Assembly (NCBI GenBank): GCA_035325705.1
Contig: DAOKZI010000021.1
Location: forward strand, 16,141 to 80,140
From: Ga0077536 sp035325705
GTDB lineage: Bacteria > Pseudomonadota > Gammaproteobacteria > Ga0077536
Direction: 5' to 3'
Length of the DNA: 64,000 bases
Below are positions 1 to 7,048 of the stretch, in pieces; position 1 is the first letter of the stretch, and the number at the start of each line of letters is the position of its first letter. The translations under genes and the position numbers were made by a program. The notes under the pieces were generated by a model that saw nothing but the letters and a program-made list of their open reading frames with translations, had not been told where the DNA came from and did no database searches.

Positions 1-1
1 G

Positions 2-118
2 ATCTTCGCTGCCGTGCCCTATTGCCTGGATCTGATCGGTGGGCCTTACGTGGAGACGAACGACGAGATCGTCGCGGCGTTCCGACCGCGCAGCGCGGCG
101 AAACCGGGCAGCGCCTAG
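2..118 (+). CDS. mog: Molybdopterin adenylyltransferase Mog, C-terminal end only (cut by window edge)
   Basis: The first 38 codons read in frame to a TAG at 116-118. The translated end contains AVPYCLDLIGG and YVETNDEIVAAFRP, which closely match the C-terminus of E. coli Mog (SVPYCIQLLEG, YVETAPEVVAAFRP). Mog adenylylates molybdopterin before molybdate insertion in the cytoplasm. The start lies outside the window. The gene sits directly upstream of the cassette array, so it marks the chromosomal flank of that array. Recognition is from memory of the family tail; the nucleotide-binding core is not visible here. Confidence 0.85.
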   Translation: MFAAVPYCLDLIGGPYVETNDEIVAAFRPRSAAKPGSA

Positions 119-484
119 CACTCAGCGAGTGCGCCGCAATAGTCGAGCGCCGGACCAGGCGTCACCTTTGCATTCGGCCAGGGTATCGATCAGCGCGATG
201 ATGCGCTGCCAGCACTCTGCCGTTGTCGTGCTATTGAAAATCCGATCGCAGCCGCGCAAGTAAGTGCCTTTTAAATCCGCCACCTTCGAAACGCGCCGTA
301 CCGAGATAGCGTCCAGGTCGATGCAATCCTTTGCAATCGCTGCCTAGCGCACTGACGGGCAGAACGTTGAACATGTCCGACGCCGGCCGGGCAATAGGCG
401 CATACCGGAGCAGCGCGAGGGGCTCCTGCGTGCATCACGTCACATCGACGAGCGGATTTGCGTCAAATAAACGTCCATTTAGCT
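119..484. other. Intergenic stretch between mog and first cassette junction; no integrase
   Basis: No integron integrase and no recognisable attI are present between the mog stop and the first cassette boundary. On the minus strand about 72 codons are open, ending at a TGA at 122-124 and preceded by an in-frame TAG near 338. They read for example KVADLKGTYLRGCDRIF, but have no ATG, so this may be the tail of a decayed gene. It could also be chance. If an attI existed it should end at the GTTATGT at 485-491. Confidence 0.4.
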
Positions 485-491
485 GTTATGT
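485..491 (+). other. Left recombination junction of cassette 1 (R'-type core GTTATGT)
   Basis: GTTATGT at 485-491 is the exact reverse complement of ACATAAC at 987-993, the R'' box of the attC at the end of the same cassette. In an integron cassette the first six bases (after the cut G) complete the R' box of its own attC when the cassette is circular, so this complementarity defines cassette 1 as 486-1049. The core differs at one position from the GTTRRRY consensus. Confidence 0.75.
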
Positions 492-509
492 TTCATTGAG
501 ATTTCTGAG

Positions 510-992
510 ATGAATCGCTGGCTCCAAGCGCTGACTGTACAAGACCTGATCTCTGAAGCCCCGCAACTGTCCATTATGGAGCTCGGAGGGAAATACTCTC
601 TAGAAGACATAGCTGATTTCGCCTCGGCGGAATCGCCCCCGGTTTTCGCCTCAATACCGCATGACATCAAAGAAAGACTGCTGCGCGGCGAATTCTTCAC
701 CCGGGCACAACCAACTCAGTCGACAAAGCCGAGCAAAGCCTGGTGGCCACTCATAAGGGCAGAGTTTGACGATTTCCTCTGCACCGATAGCGAGAAGTAC
801 TTTGCACTCCGGGATAAGGTTCGTGCCGCGAGCGGGCACTCGGGAACCCTGATCATCAGCACGATCTCTGCGGGCATTGCCGCCACCTTGGGATTTCAGT
901 CAGCTGTAATCAGTAGCTTCGTCGCCATTTGCCTTTATGCTCCGTTGAAGTTCGGCAAAGAAGCGTACTGTCGTAGCCGCCATGAAACATAA
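510..992 (+). CDS. Cassette 1 orphan protein, predicted membrane-anchored at C-terminus
   Basis: This 160-residue protein starts 19 bases after the cassette junction, and its TAA (990-992) lies inside the R'' box of the following attC, as expected of an integron gene cassette. I recognise no family. Residues 1-90 are soluble and fairly acidic (SIMELGGKYSLEDIADFAS, WWPLIRAEFDDFL). Residues about 110-150 form one long or two short hydrophobic segments (GTLIISTISAGIAATLGF, SAVISSFVAICLYAPL) before a basic tail. GC is visibly lower than in the chromosome. The role is unknown; defence or stress roles are common for cassette proteins but nothing here proves one. Confidence 0.7.
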   Translation: MNRWLQALTVQDLISEAPQLSIMELGGKYSLEDIADFASAESPPVFASIPHDIKERLLRGEFFTRAQPTQSTKPSKAWWPLIRAEFDDFLCTDSEKYFALRDKVRAASGHSGTLIISTISAGIAATLGFQSAVISSFVAICLYAPLKFGKEAYCRSRHET

Positions 993-1055
993 CCAGCCGT
1001 TGGAGCGGACGCCTCCGCGCTGCGCTCTCCGGCGCCGCTCATCGGCACGTTAGAT
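987..1055 (+). other. attC recombination site 1 (end of cassette 1)
   Basis: The site begins with R'' ACATAAC (987-993) and ends with R' GTTAGAT (1049-1055). The interior is an imperfect inverted repeat (TTGGAGCGG/CCGCTCATCGG and CGCCTCCGCG/GGCG-type arms), giving a folded single strand with a central loop as in integron attC sites. Recombination would cut between G1049 and T1050. Its interior differs from the second attC at only two positions. Confidence 0.85.
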
Positions 1056-1204
1056 TGCACCTAAAGGCCGAGCATGGACATCGCCTGCTTCGATGCCCGT
1101 CCGTTTGCGCCCTACTATCACGCCGGAGCAACCGCCGCCGCACGCTTTTCAAACGCTTGCCCACAGGCTTTAATCCTCAAAGGCCCACTGAGGAGGCAGC
1201 GGTT

Positions 1205-1663
1205 ATGACCATCAACAAACAAGACCGCCGAGGGTTTGTTAGATTGTGGCTAGTTCTGTCTGCGTGTTGGCTTCTTGCGGGAATCTACCCCGTGTTGTGG
1301 CGCCCTATCTCCCTGTCGATGGAGCGTTGCCAGCCTTCGATGCGCTTCATCTCAGGCACATGTCAGCTTCCCCTCCCATCGATGTGGTCTAGGTGGCAAC
1401 AAGACGACGCAAAGGTGGAGCTGGCACGGGCTGGCTGCGCCATTCGGGAATGTGACTGGCCGAATGACCTGATCTCCGATCCAACGGTATCGCAAGGGTC
1501 ATCGTTGGGGGGGCATTTCTACGAGCCAAACGGAATAGCGCTTCTTTCTGTCTTCCTGCGCATTCTGGTGTGGATAGGGCCCACAATTGCGCTTCCGCTG
1601 GTCCTCTTAATGGGCGCACGCGCGGTCAACTGGGTACGCGCAGGATTTGGGCCTGAGCCGTGA
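1205..1663 (+). CDS. Cassette 2 orphan membrane protein
   Basis: The ATG at 1205 is preceded by a good ribosome-binding site (GAGGAGGCAG) and gives 152 residues. The same frame is open back to the cassette junction, but the upstream part lacks a comparable site. Two hydrophobic segments flank a polar loop: residues about 14-32 (LWLVLSACWLLAGIYPVLW) and about 118-140 (LRILVWIGPTIALPLVLLMGA). The loop holds four cysteines, two in CAIREC, suggesting a disulfide-stabilised periplasmic domain. No family is recognised. It lies alone in cassette 2 (1050-1767), with its attC 42 bases after the stop. Confidence 0.7.
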   Translation: MTINKQDRRGFVRLWLVLSACWLLAGIYPVLWRPISLSMERCQPSMRFISGTCQLPLPSMWSRWQQDDAKVELARAGCAIRECDWPNDLISDPTVSQGSSLGGHFYEPNGIALLSVFLRILVWIGPTIALPLVLLMGARAVNWVRAGFGPEP

Positions 1664-1704
1664 AGGAACCCGTCCGCAGCGCCGAATACGGCGGTGTGCG
1701 TACA

Positions 1705-1773
1705 ATCTAACCAGCCGTTGGAGCGGACGCCTCCGCGCTGCGCGCTCCGGCGCCGCTCAACGGCACGTTAGGC
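1705..1773 (+). other. attC recombination site 2 (end of cassette 2)
   Basis: R'' ATCTAAC (1705-1711) exactly complements the cassette 2 left core GTTAGAT (1049-1055). The site ends at GTTAGGC (1767-1773), the left core of cassette 3. The interior matches attC 1 except for two substitutions. Both boxes fit RYYYAAC and GTTRRRY. Confidence 0.88.
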
Positions 1774-1783
1774 CGATAAACGC

Positions 1784-4700
1784 ATGGAGACAGGCGACGT
1801 TTTGAACGACCAACAAGCACATGATCCTCGAACGCAGAAGGTCGTTCGGCTTGTCAACTATCTGCTAAGACTAGCGACCCTGCGCACAAAGCTGGTCCGC
1901 GACATTGCCGAATACCAGCAAGTGCTTTGGTTGTCGGACATTCCGCATGAGCGGGGATGCTTCACGCAGGCTTGGGGTCGTGATGAGGAACACGAACGGG
2001 ACGAATGGCTGGAAGTGCAAAACAGGCGAGAGCCGGAATTGCCAACCGTGCCCCCTCCCTGCAAAGACTGGGTGAACCTATCGGCACTCCGAAACAAGGA
2101 CGACTTGCCCGAACTCCTTCCGCAAATCACGCGACAAATCCAGAATCCCGATTGGCGCGAGGGAGCTGACCAGCCGGAAACCATACCCCACAGCGAACGT
2201 CTTGAGGAGCATCCAGAAACTCAACGAGCCTGGAAAACCTATGTCGAGAACAAGTGGTTGCCGTGGACGGAAGAACACAGTGCGTGGGAGAGGGTTCACA
2301 AGGTCTATTCCGCACTATTTGGTATCCACCAAGAGTTACTCCGGCTTGGCGAGGAGTACGAGCTCGTCCTTGGTCTGGGACTGCTGACATGGCAGACGCC
2401 AACCGGGCAATGCGCCCGACGACATTTGGTCGTCGCCGACGCCATTCTGGAGTTCGAGGCCCGCTTGGGCAAATTCACCGTCCGACCACATACCGAAGGT
2501 GCCAAGGTACGCCCGGAACTCGATATGCTGGACATCGAAGAGCAGCCGGCGCGCGCAGAGGAAACTGCGAAGGCTTCGCTCGCTTCAGCAGAAGACGATC
2601 CATGGGAGAAGGGGTGCGTTGAAGGTGTTCTTCAGTCTTTGGTGCATTCGATCAACTCACAAGGAGATTATGACGGTTCGCTGGAAGCGAAAACCATCCG
2701 TGCTTCGGTAAAACCCATCGTGGAGTATGCCTCCGCCCTGATCCTGCGAAAGCGATCCGCCAAAGGCCTTACCGAAGCCTTGAAACGGATCAAGGAACAG
2801 ATCGAGAACGGCGAAGCCATCCCCAGCGAATTTGCGGACCTTGCGGAAACCCGCTTGGCAGATGGCCGCGAGCCGCCTGACGTGCCGGAAGAGGTAGGTC
2901 CAGCATTTGATGCCGAGGTCTTCTTCCCCAAGCCCTCGAATAATGAGCAACGCCGGATTGTAGATAAGATTCGCGCGGCAAGCGGCGTGCTGGTCCAAGG
3001 ACCGCCCGGCACCGGCAAATCCCACACTATCGCCAATCTGATCTGTCATCTGCTAGCCACGGGGCAGCGCACACTCATCACGGCGAAAACACCACGAGCT
3101 CTTCAGGTTCTTGAAGGGCTTGTACCAGATGAGTTGCGCCCACTCTGCATCAATCTGCTTGGTAGCGGACTCGAAGAACGCCGCGCGCTCGAATCCAGTG
3201 TTGGCGGCATTCTCCGCAAGAATGGCGAATGGAACGAGAATCGCGCCACGCGTGAGTGCACGGAGCTTGAAGGGTTCCTGCGAAAACTCCGTGAGGAGAA
3301 GGCCAAGGTCGCACGGCGGTTCCGCGACATCCGGGAATCCGAAACGCATACGCAATCCATAGCGGAGGGAGCTTATCGCGGGACGGCGGCCAGAATCGCT
3401 GAAGCCATGAACCGCGACCGCGCTGCCTACGAGTGGTTCACGGATTCGGTTCCCTTGGACAAAACTTGCAAAGTGTCCGGAACCGATATGGGAAGCGTTC
3501 TATCGGCCTTACGTCAATTCACGCCAGAGAAACGCAAAGAATTGGCCCTCGTGTGGCCCGAGGCGCTGCCATCCCCTGAGCGCTTTATCAATCTCGTAGG
3601 GAATGAGATAAGCGCGAATGAAGAAGAGCAGAACTCAGCCCACGGGGCCGACGAGCGTATGGCCGATTTGTTGGCGAGAGACAACCCTCCGGTCATCGAG
3701 GCGATTCGTGACGCCTTTACAGCTTTCCGGGACACTCGCAGGAGGTTTTTCGCAACGCCGTATTCATGGATGAACGATGCTTTGCGCGATATCTTGGGTG
3801 GCAATTCATCCTTGTGGCATCAACTTCTACGTGTTACAGGAGAGGTTATTGCGTCAATTGAAAGTCTCGCTGCGGTCGCCGACGAGACTCGAATCGAATG
3901 CCCCGAAACCACCGATATCAGATTGTTGTATGAAGATGCCCGTAGACTGAAAGAGCACATGGAGAATGGCGGGAATTTGGGTTGGGGTATCATCCGGCCC
4001 AAACCAGTGAAAGAGCGGCTCTACGTCATAAAGTCCGTGAAGATAAGTGGGCGCCCATGCTCCGCCGCCGAAGATTTCTCAACCCTTGCTGATGTTCTGT
4101 ATGTCCGCATTGAATGCGAGAAGGCATGGGGCTTCTGGAAGCGGAAAGCTGAAAAGGTGGAAGGACCGTACAGTCTCCAGCTGACCGCTCTAAAATCGTT
4201 GCGCGATGCGCTCGGAAGCGCCTTGGCTCTCGAAGAACGCGTTGCCTTATGCCGTGAAGCGCTTAAGCAATGTCCCGGCATAGATGAACCACTATGGACT
4301 GACGATTCTGAGATTGAAGGGGTCATCTCATCGTGTCGCCTTGCATTGGCTCGTATCCGCAAGCGGCGTGCCGTCGATGAAATCCAAAGCGTTGAGGCTC
4401 CGATTTCTCGCATGGCTGCCAGGAGCGGCGCACATCCGGTGACAAGCGATTTGATGAGCGCCATTCGTGGCCGCAACTCGGATAAATTCGCACAGTGCGT
4501 GGGTACGATTCAGGACATGGAGAAGCAGCGTCAGCGCCTTCAGAAGGTCGACGAATACCTCTCGAAATTGCGCCATTTGCTTCCGCAGCTCACGAAGTCC
4601 TTGGAAGAGACCTGCAACGAGCCATATTGGGAAGAACGAGTCCAGCGCATCACTGATGCCTGGCGTTGGGCGCAGGCGCGGTACTGGATCGAGGAATACA

Positions 4701-6685
4701 TCCGTCGGGAAGACGTTCCGGCGCTTGCCAAGCGCGCCAAGCAGATCGAGGGCGAGATAAACAGCATCATCGCGAAGCTTGCCGCGCTTCACGCCTGGTC
4801 GTTCTGCTTCTCCCGGCTCAAGGAAGACCATCGGCGTCACATGGAAGCCTGGCAACAGTCCATGCGGCGACTTGGCAAAGGGACTGGTAAACACGCCCCA
4901 CGTCACCGGCGCGAGGCTCAGGCGCACCTGAATGCGTGCCGCGAGGCGGTCCCTGCATGGGTAATGCCACTACACCGCGTCTGGGATACGGTGTATCCCG
5001 CGCCCGGCATGTTCGATGTGATTATTGTTGACGAGGCTTCGCAATGCGGAGTCGAGGCGCTCCCTCTGTTCTATCTCGGCAAAAAGATACTGATTGTTGG
5101 TGACGACAGGCAGATCAGCCCGGATGCTGTAGGTTTGTCTCGCGACTCCGTGCATCGCCTGATGGAAGAGTTTCTTCACGATTTCAGATTCAAGTCGTCC
5201 TTCGATATTGAGAGCAGCTTCTTCGACCATGGGAAACTTCGTTACGGCACGCAGAGAATCACCCTTCGCGAGCACTTCCGTTGCATGCCGGAAATCATCC
5301 GTTTCAGCAACGACCTGTGCTACTCGGATACGCCACTGATTCCTTTGAGGCAGTACGGTCCAGACCGGTTGCCTCCACTTGATCATGTCTTTGTGAGTGA
5401 AGGGTATCGCGAAGGCTCGAATAATCGCGCGATCAATCGCCCGGAGGCCGAAGCCATCGTTGAGAGGATCTTAGAACTCTGCAGCGACAGCCGTTACGAT
5501 GGCAAGACGATGGGGGTGGTGGTGCTTCAAGGCGAAGCACAAGCTGCTTTGGTCGAGAATCAATTGCTTGAACGGTTAGGTGCCGAGGAAATGGAGCGCC
5601 GCCGCCTGGTCTGCGGCAATCCCTACAGCTTTCAGGGAGACGAACGCGACATCATGTTCCTGTCGCTCGTTGCGGCGAGCAATGAGAGAATTGGGTCTCT
5701 CACAAAGGCGGCGGACGAGCGACGTTTCAATGTCGCGGCCAGTCGCGCCCGTGACATGATGATACTTTTTCATTCTGTCACCTGTAATGATCTTAGCGCC
5801 TCGTGTCTTCGGCGCCAGTTGCTTCATTTCTTCGAGAACACGAAGCCTCAACAAATTGCCGGAATCGAGCGGGACGAGCTTGAACGGCGGGCGACGCAGG
5901 ACAATCGGCGCGTTGTGAGCCCTCCGGCGCCATTTGAAAGTTGGTTCGAGATCGACGTTGCCTTGGAACTTCTTCGTAGGGATTTTACCGTGCTTGCCCA
6001 GCATGAAGTCGCGGGCAAACGGATTGATCTCGTGGTTGAAGGCGGCCAAGCGCGGCTCGCGATCGAATGCGATGGCGATAACTGGCATGGCGCTGACCGC
6101 TATGAAGACGACATGCAACGTCAGCGGCAATTAGAGCGCTGCGGTTGGGAATTCTTCCGCGTGAGAGAGTCAGCCTTCTATGCCAACAAAGAGGACGCAC
6201 TTGCGGGGCTTTGGGGAGTGTTGGAGGAACGAGGCATTGTCCCGAGATCACAACGTGCAGACCCATCCCGAGAGGCTAACTTGGGAGGAAAGGGGTGGCG
6301 CGCATCCTACATTGACCCTACTGCACATGACGGTGGCGACGGCGAGGGAGAGGGCGAGGGCGAGGGCGAGGATGAAAACTATTCGTCGGATGATTCGGAA
6401 AGTGACTTCACGCAATCAGGCCGTCGAGTAGAGGAGATAACCGCAACGGAGATACAGGATGCTATTCTTAAAGCCTTATCGAAGTGCCCGAATCACTCCT
6501 GCACCTTGCATTCTCTTACCGCCCGCGTACTCAGAGAAGTCGGCGTGTTGACTCGTGGAAAGCCTCGTGAGGCCTTTGAAAGGCGCACTATGCGGTGTGT
6601 TAGCAATCTGGAAAAGCGTGGTCGTGTCGAGACTTACAAAGCAAAGAATCGGAGATTGAGACTTATCCCTCAAGAAACGGCCTAA
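1784..6685 (+). CDS. Giant SF1 helicase-nuclease fusion in cassette 3 (candidate phage defence)
   Basis: This 1633-residue protein starts 11 bases after the attC 2 R' box, and its TAA lies inside the R'' box GCCTAAC (6680-6686). Walker A (GPPGTGKSHTIANL) is near residue 405 and motif II (DVIIVDEASQC) near 1077. Motifs V/VI (YSFQGDERDIMFLSL, DERRFNVAASRAR) lie near 1285-1320, so it is an SF1 AAA_11/AAA_12-type helicase. About 650 mostly helical, charged residues separate motifs I and II. A PD-(D/E)XK/DUF559-like nuclease follows at 1385-1485 (RIDLVVEGG, LAIECDGDNWHG, RQRQLERCGWEFFRVR). Next are a Gly-Glu repeat near 1520 and a winged-helix-like tail. Such fusions are common in defence islands; that role is inferred. 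GC is lower than in the surrounding chromosome. Confidence 0.9.
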   Translation: METGDVLNDQQAHDPRTQKVVRLVNYLLRLATLRTKLVRDIAEYQQVLWLSDIPHERGCFTQAWGRDEEHERDEWLEVQNRREPELPTVPPPCKDWVNLSALRNKDDLPELLPQITRQIQNPDWREGADQPETIPHSERLEEHPETQRAWKTYVENKWLPWTEEHSAWERVHKVYSALFGIHQELLRLGEEYELVLGLGLLTWQTPTGQCARRHLVVADAILEFEARLGKFTVRPHTEGAKVRPELDMLDIEEQPARAEETAKASLASAEDDPWEKGCVEGVLQSLVHSINSQGDYDGSLEAKTIRASVKPIVEYASALILRKRSAKGLTEALKRIKEQIENGEAIPSEFADLAETRLADGREPPDVPEEVGPAFDAEVFFPKPSNNEQRRIVDKIRAASGVLVQGPPGTGKSHTIANLICHLLATGQRTLITAKTPRALQVLEGLVPDELRPLCINLLGSGLEERRALESSVGGILRKNGEWNENRATRECTELEGFLRKLREEKAKVARRFRDIRESETHTQSIAEGAYRGTAARIAEAMNRDRAAYEWFTDSVPLDKTCKVSGTDMGSVLSALRQFTPEKRKELALVWPEALPSPERFINLVGNEISANEEEQNSAHGADERMADLLARDNPPVIEAIRDAFTAFRDTRRRFFATPYSWMNDALRDILGGNSSLWHQLLRVTGEVIASIESLAAVADETRIECPETTDIRLLYEDARRLKEHMENGGNLGWGIIRPKPVKERLYVIKSVKISGRPCSAAEDFSTLADVLYVRIECEKAWGFWKRKAEKVEGPYSLQLTALKSLRDALGSALALEERVALCREALKQCPGIDEPLWTDDSEIEGVISSCRLALARIRKRRAVDEIQSVEAPISRMAARSGAHPVTSDLMSAIRGRNSDKFAQCVGTIQDMEKQRQRLQKVDEYLSKLRHLLPQLTKSLEETCNEPYWEERVQRITDAWRWAQARYWIEEYIRREDVPALAKRAKQIEGEINSIIAKLAALHAWSFCFSRLKEDHRRHMEAWQQSMRRLGKGTGKHAPRHRREAQAHLNACREAVPAWVMPLHRVWDTVYPAPGMFDVIIVDEASQCGVEALPLFYLGKKILIVGDDRQISPDAVGLSRDSVHRLMEEFLHDFRFKSSFDIESSFFDHGKLRYGTQRITLREHFRCMPEIIRFSNDLCYSDTPLIPLRQYGPDRLPPLDHVFVSEGYREGSNNRAINRPEAEAIVERILELCSDSRYDGKTMGVVVLQGEAQAALVENQLLERLGAEEMERRRLVCGNPYSFQGDERDIMFLSLVAASNERIGSLTKAADERRFNVAASRARDMMILFHSVTCNDLSASCLRRQLLHFFENTKPQQIAGIERDELERRATQDNRRVVSPPAPFESWFEIDVALELLRRDFTVLAQHEVAGKRIDLVVEGGQARLAIECDGDNWHGADRYEDDMQRQRQLERCGWEFFRVRESAFYANKEDALAGLWGVLEERGIVPRSQRADPSREANLGGKGWRASYIDPTAHDGGDGEGEGEGEGEDENYSSDDSESDFTQSGRRVEEITATEIQDAILKALSKCPNHSCTLHSLTARVLREVGVLTRGKPREAFERRTMRCVSNLEKRGRVETYKAKNRRLRLIPQETA

Positions 6686-6722
6686 CAACAGCATGCAGCG
6701 GACGGGATAGTTCCTTCGGTTT
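6680..6722 (+). other. attC recombination site 3, left half only (truncated by IS3 element)
   Basis: R'' GCCTAAC (6680-6686) exactly complements the left core of cassette 3 (GTTAGGC, 1767-1773). It is followed by AACAGCATGCAGCGGACGGG, a typical attC left arm and of a different type from attC 1 and 2. The complementary right arm and R' box are missing: the sequence passes into the IS3-like end near 6722-6727. Cassette 3 is therefore probably no longer excisable. Confidence 0.75.
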
Positions 6723-6761
6723 AGTGGACACCCTGAACTAACGATTCAGGAATGTTCAAGA

Positions 6762-6964
6762 ATGCCAAAACCCGGCCCTAGAACGACCTACAAGTACAGC
6801 GACGAATTCAAGGCGACGGCGGTTCACCTGAGTCAGCTTCCAGGGGTTCAAATCCAAGAGGTAGCTGCCTCGCTTTACATTCATTCCTTCATGTTGTCTC
6901 GTTGGCGTGAGCAGGCACGAGAGGGTTTGATCGTGGCTCGCAAGGTCGAGATTGATAAAGCGAC
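6762..6964 (+). pseudogene. IS3-family transposase orfA, 5' part
   Basis: The fragment codes for a helix-turn-helix orfA start (YKYSDEFKATAVHLSQLPG, VAASLYIHSFMLSRWREQAREGL) and breaks after IDKAT, at the IS66 insertion. The reading continues in frame at 11318 with AAELKALRKVKRDHERLKL, confirming one ancestral gene. OrfA recognises the IS ends for transposition. Translation past 6964 enters the IS66/intron sequence and is meaningless. Confidence 0.85.
6957..6964 (+). repeat. 8-bp target-site duplication of the IS66 element, left copy
   Basis: AAAGCGAC here is repeated exactly at 11310-11317, on the two sides of the IS66 element. Eight bases is the usual IS66 duplication length. Deleting one copy plus the element restores the IS3 orfA frame. 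Confidence 0.9.
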
Positions 6965-6965
6965 G

Positions 6966-7037
6966 GTCGCGGTAGGGACGGCGATTGCTCGCCGCCCCCC
7001 GCACAGATCCGTACGTGCGGCACTCCCGCATACGGCT
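6966..7037 (-). ncRNA. Group II intron domains V and VI
   Basis: On the minus strand the segment 7037-7003 reads GAGCCGTATGCGGGAGTGCC then GCACGTACGGATC, the conserved catalytic domain V hairpin beginning GAGCCGTATG. Next comes domain VI, a hairpin GGGCGGCGA-GCAA-TCGCCGTCCC whose 3' side is followed by TAC, likely holding the branch-point A. These domains perform splicing and reverse splicing. Confidence 0.8.
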
Positions 7038-7048
7038 CCTGCCTCAAG

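Noticed and set aside
1055..1204. Upstream extension of the cassette 2 protein
   Set aside because: The frame is open from the cassette junction, but the strong RBS belongs to the ATG at 1205 and the extension has no membrane or family features.
510..1663. Cassettes 1 and 2 as a toxin-antitoxin pair
   Set aside because: They lie in separate cassettes, both look membrane-associated, and neither resembles a known toxin or antitoxin.
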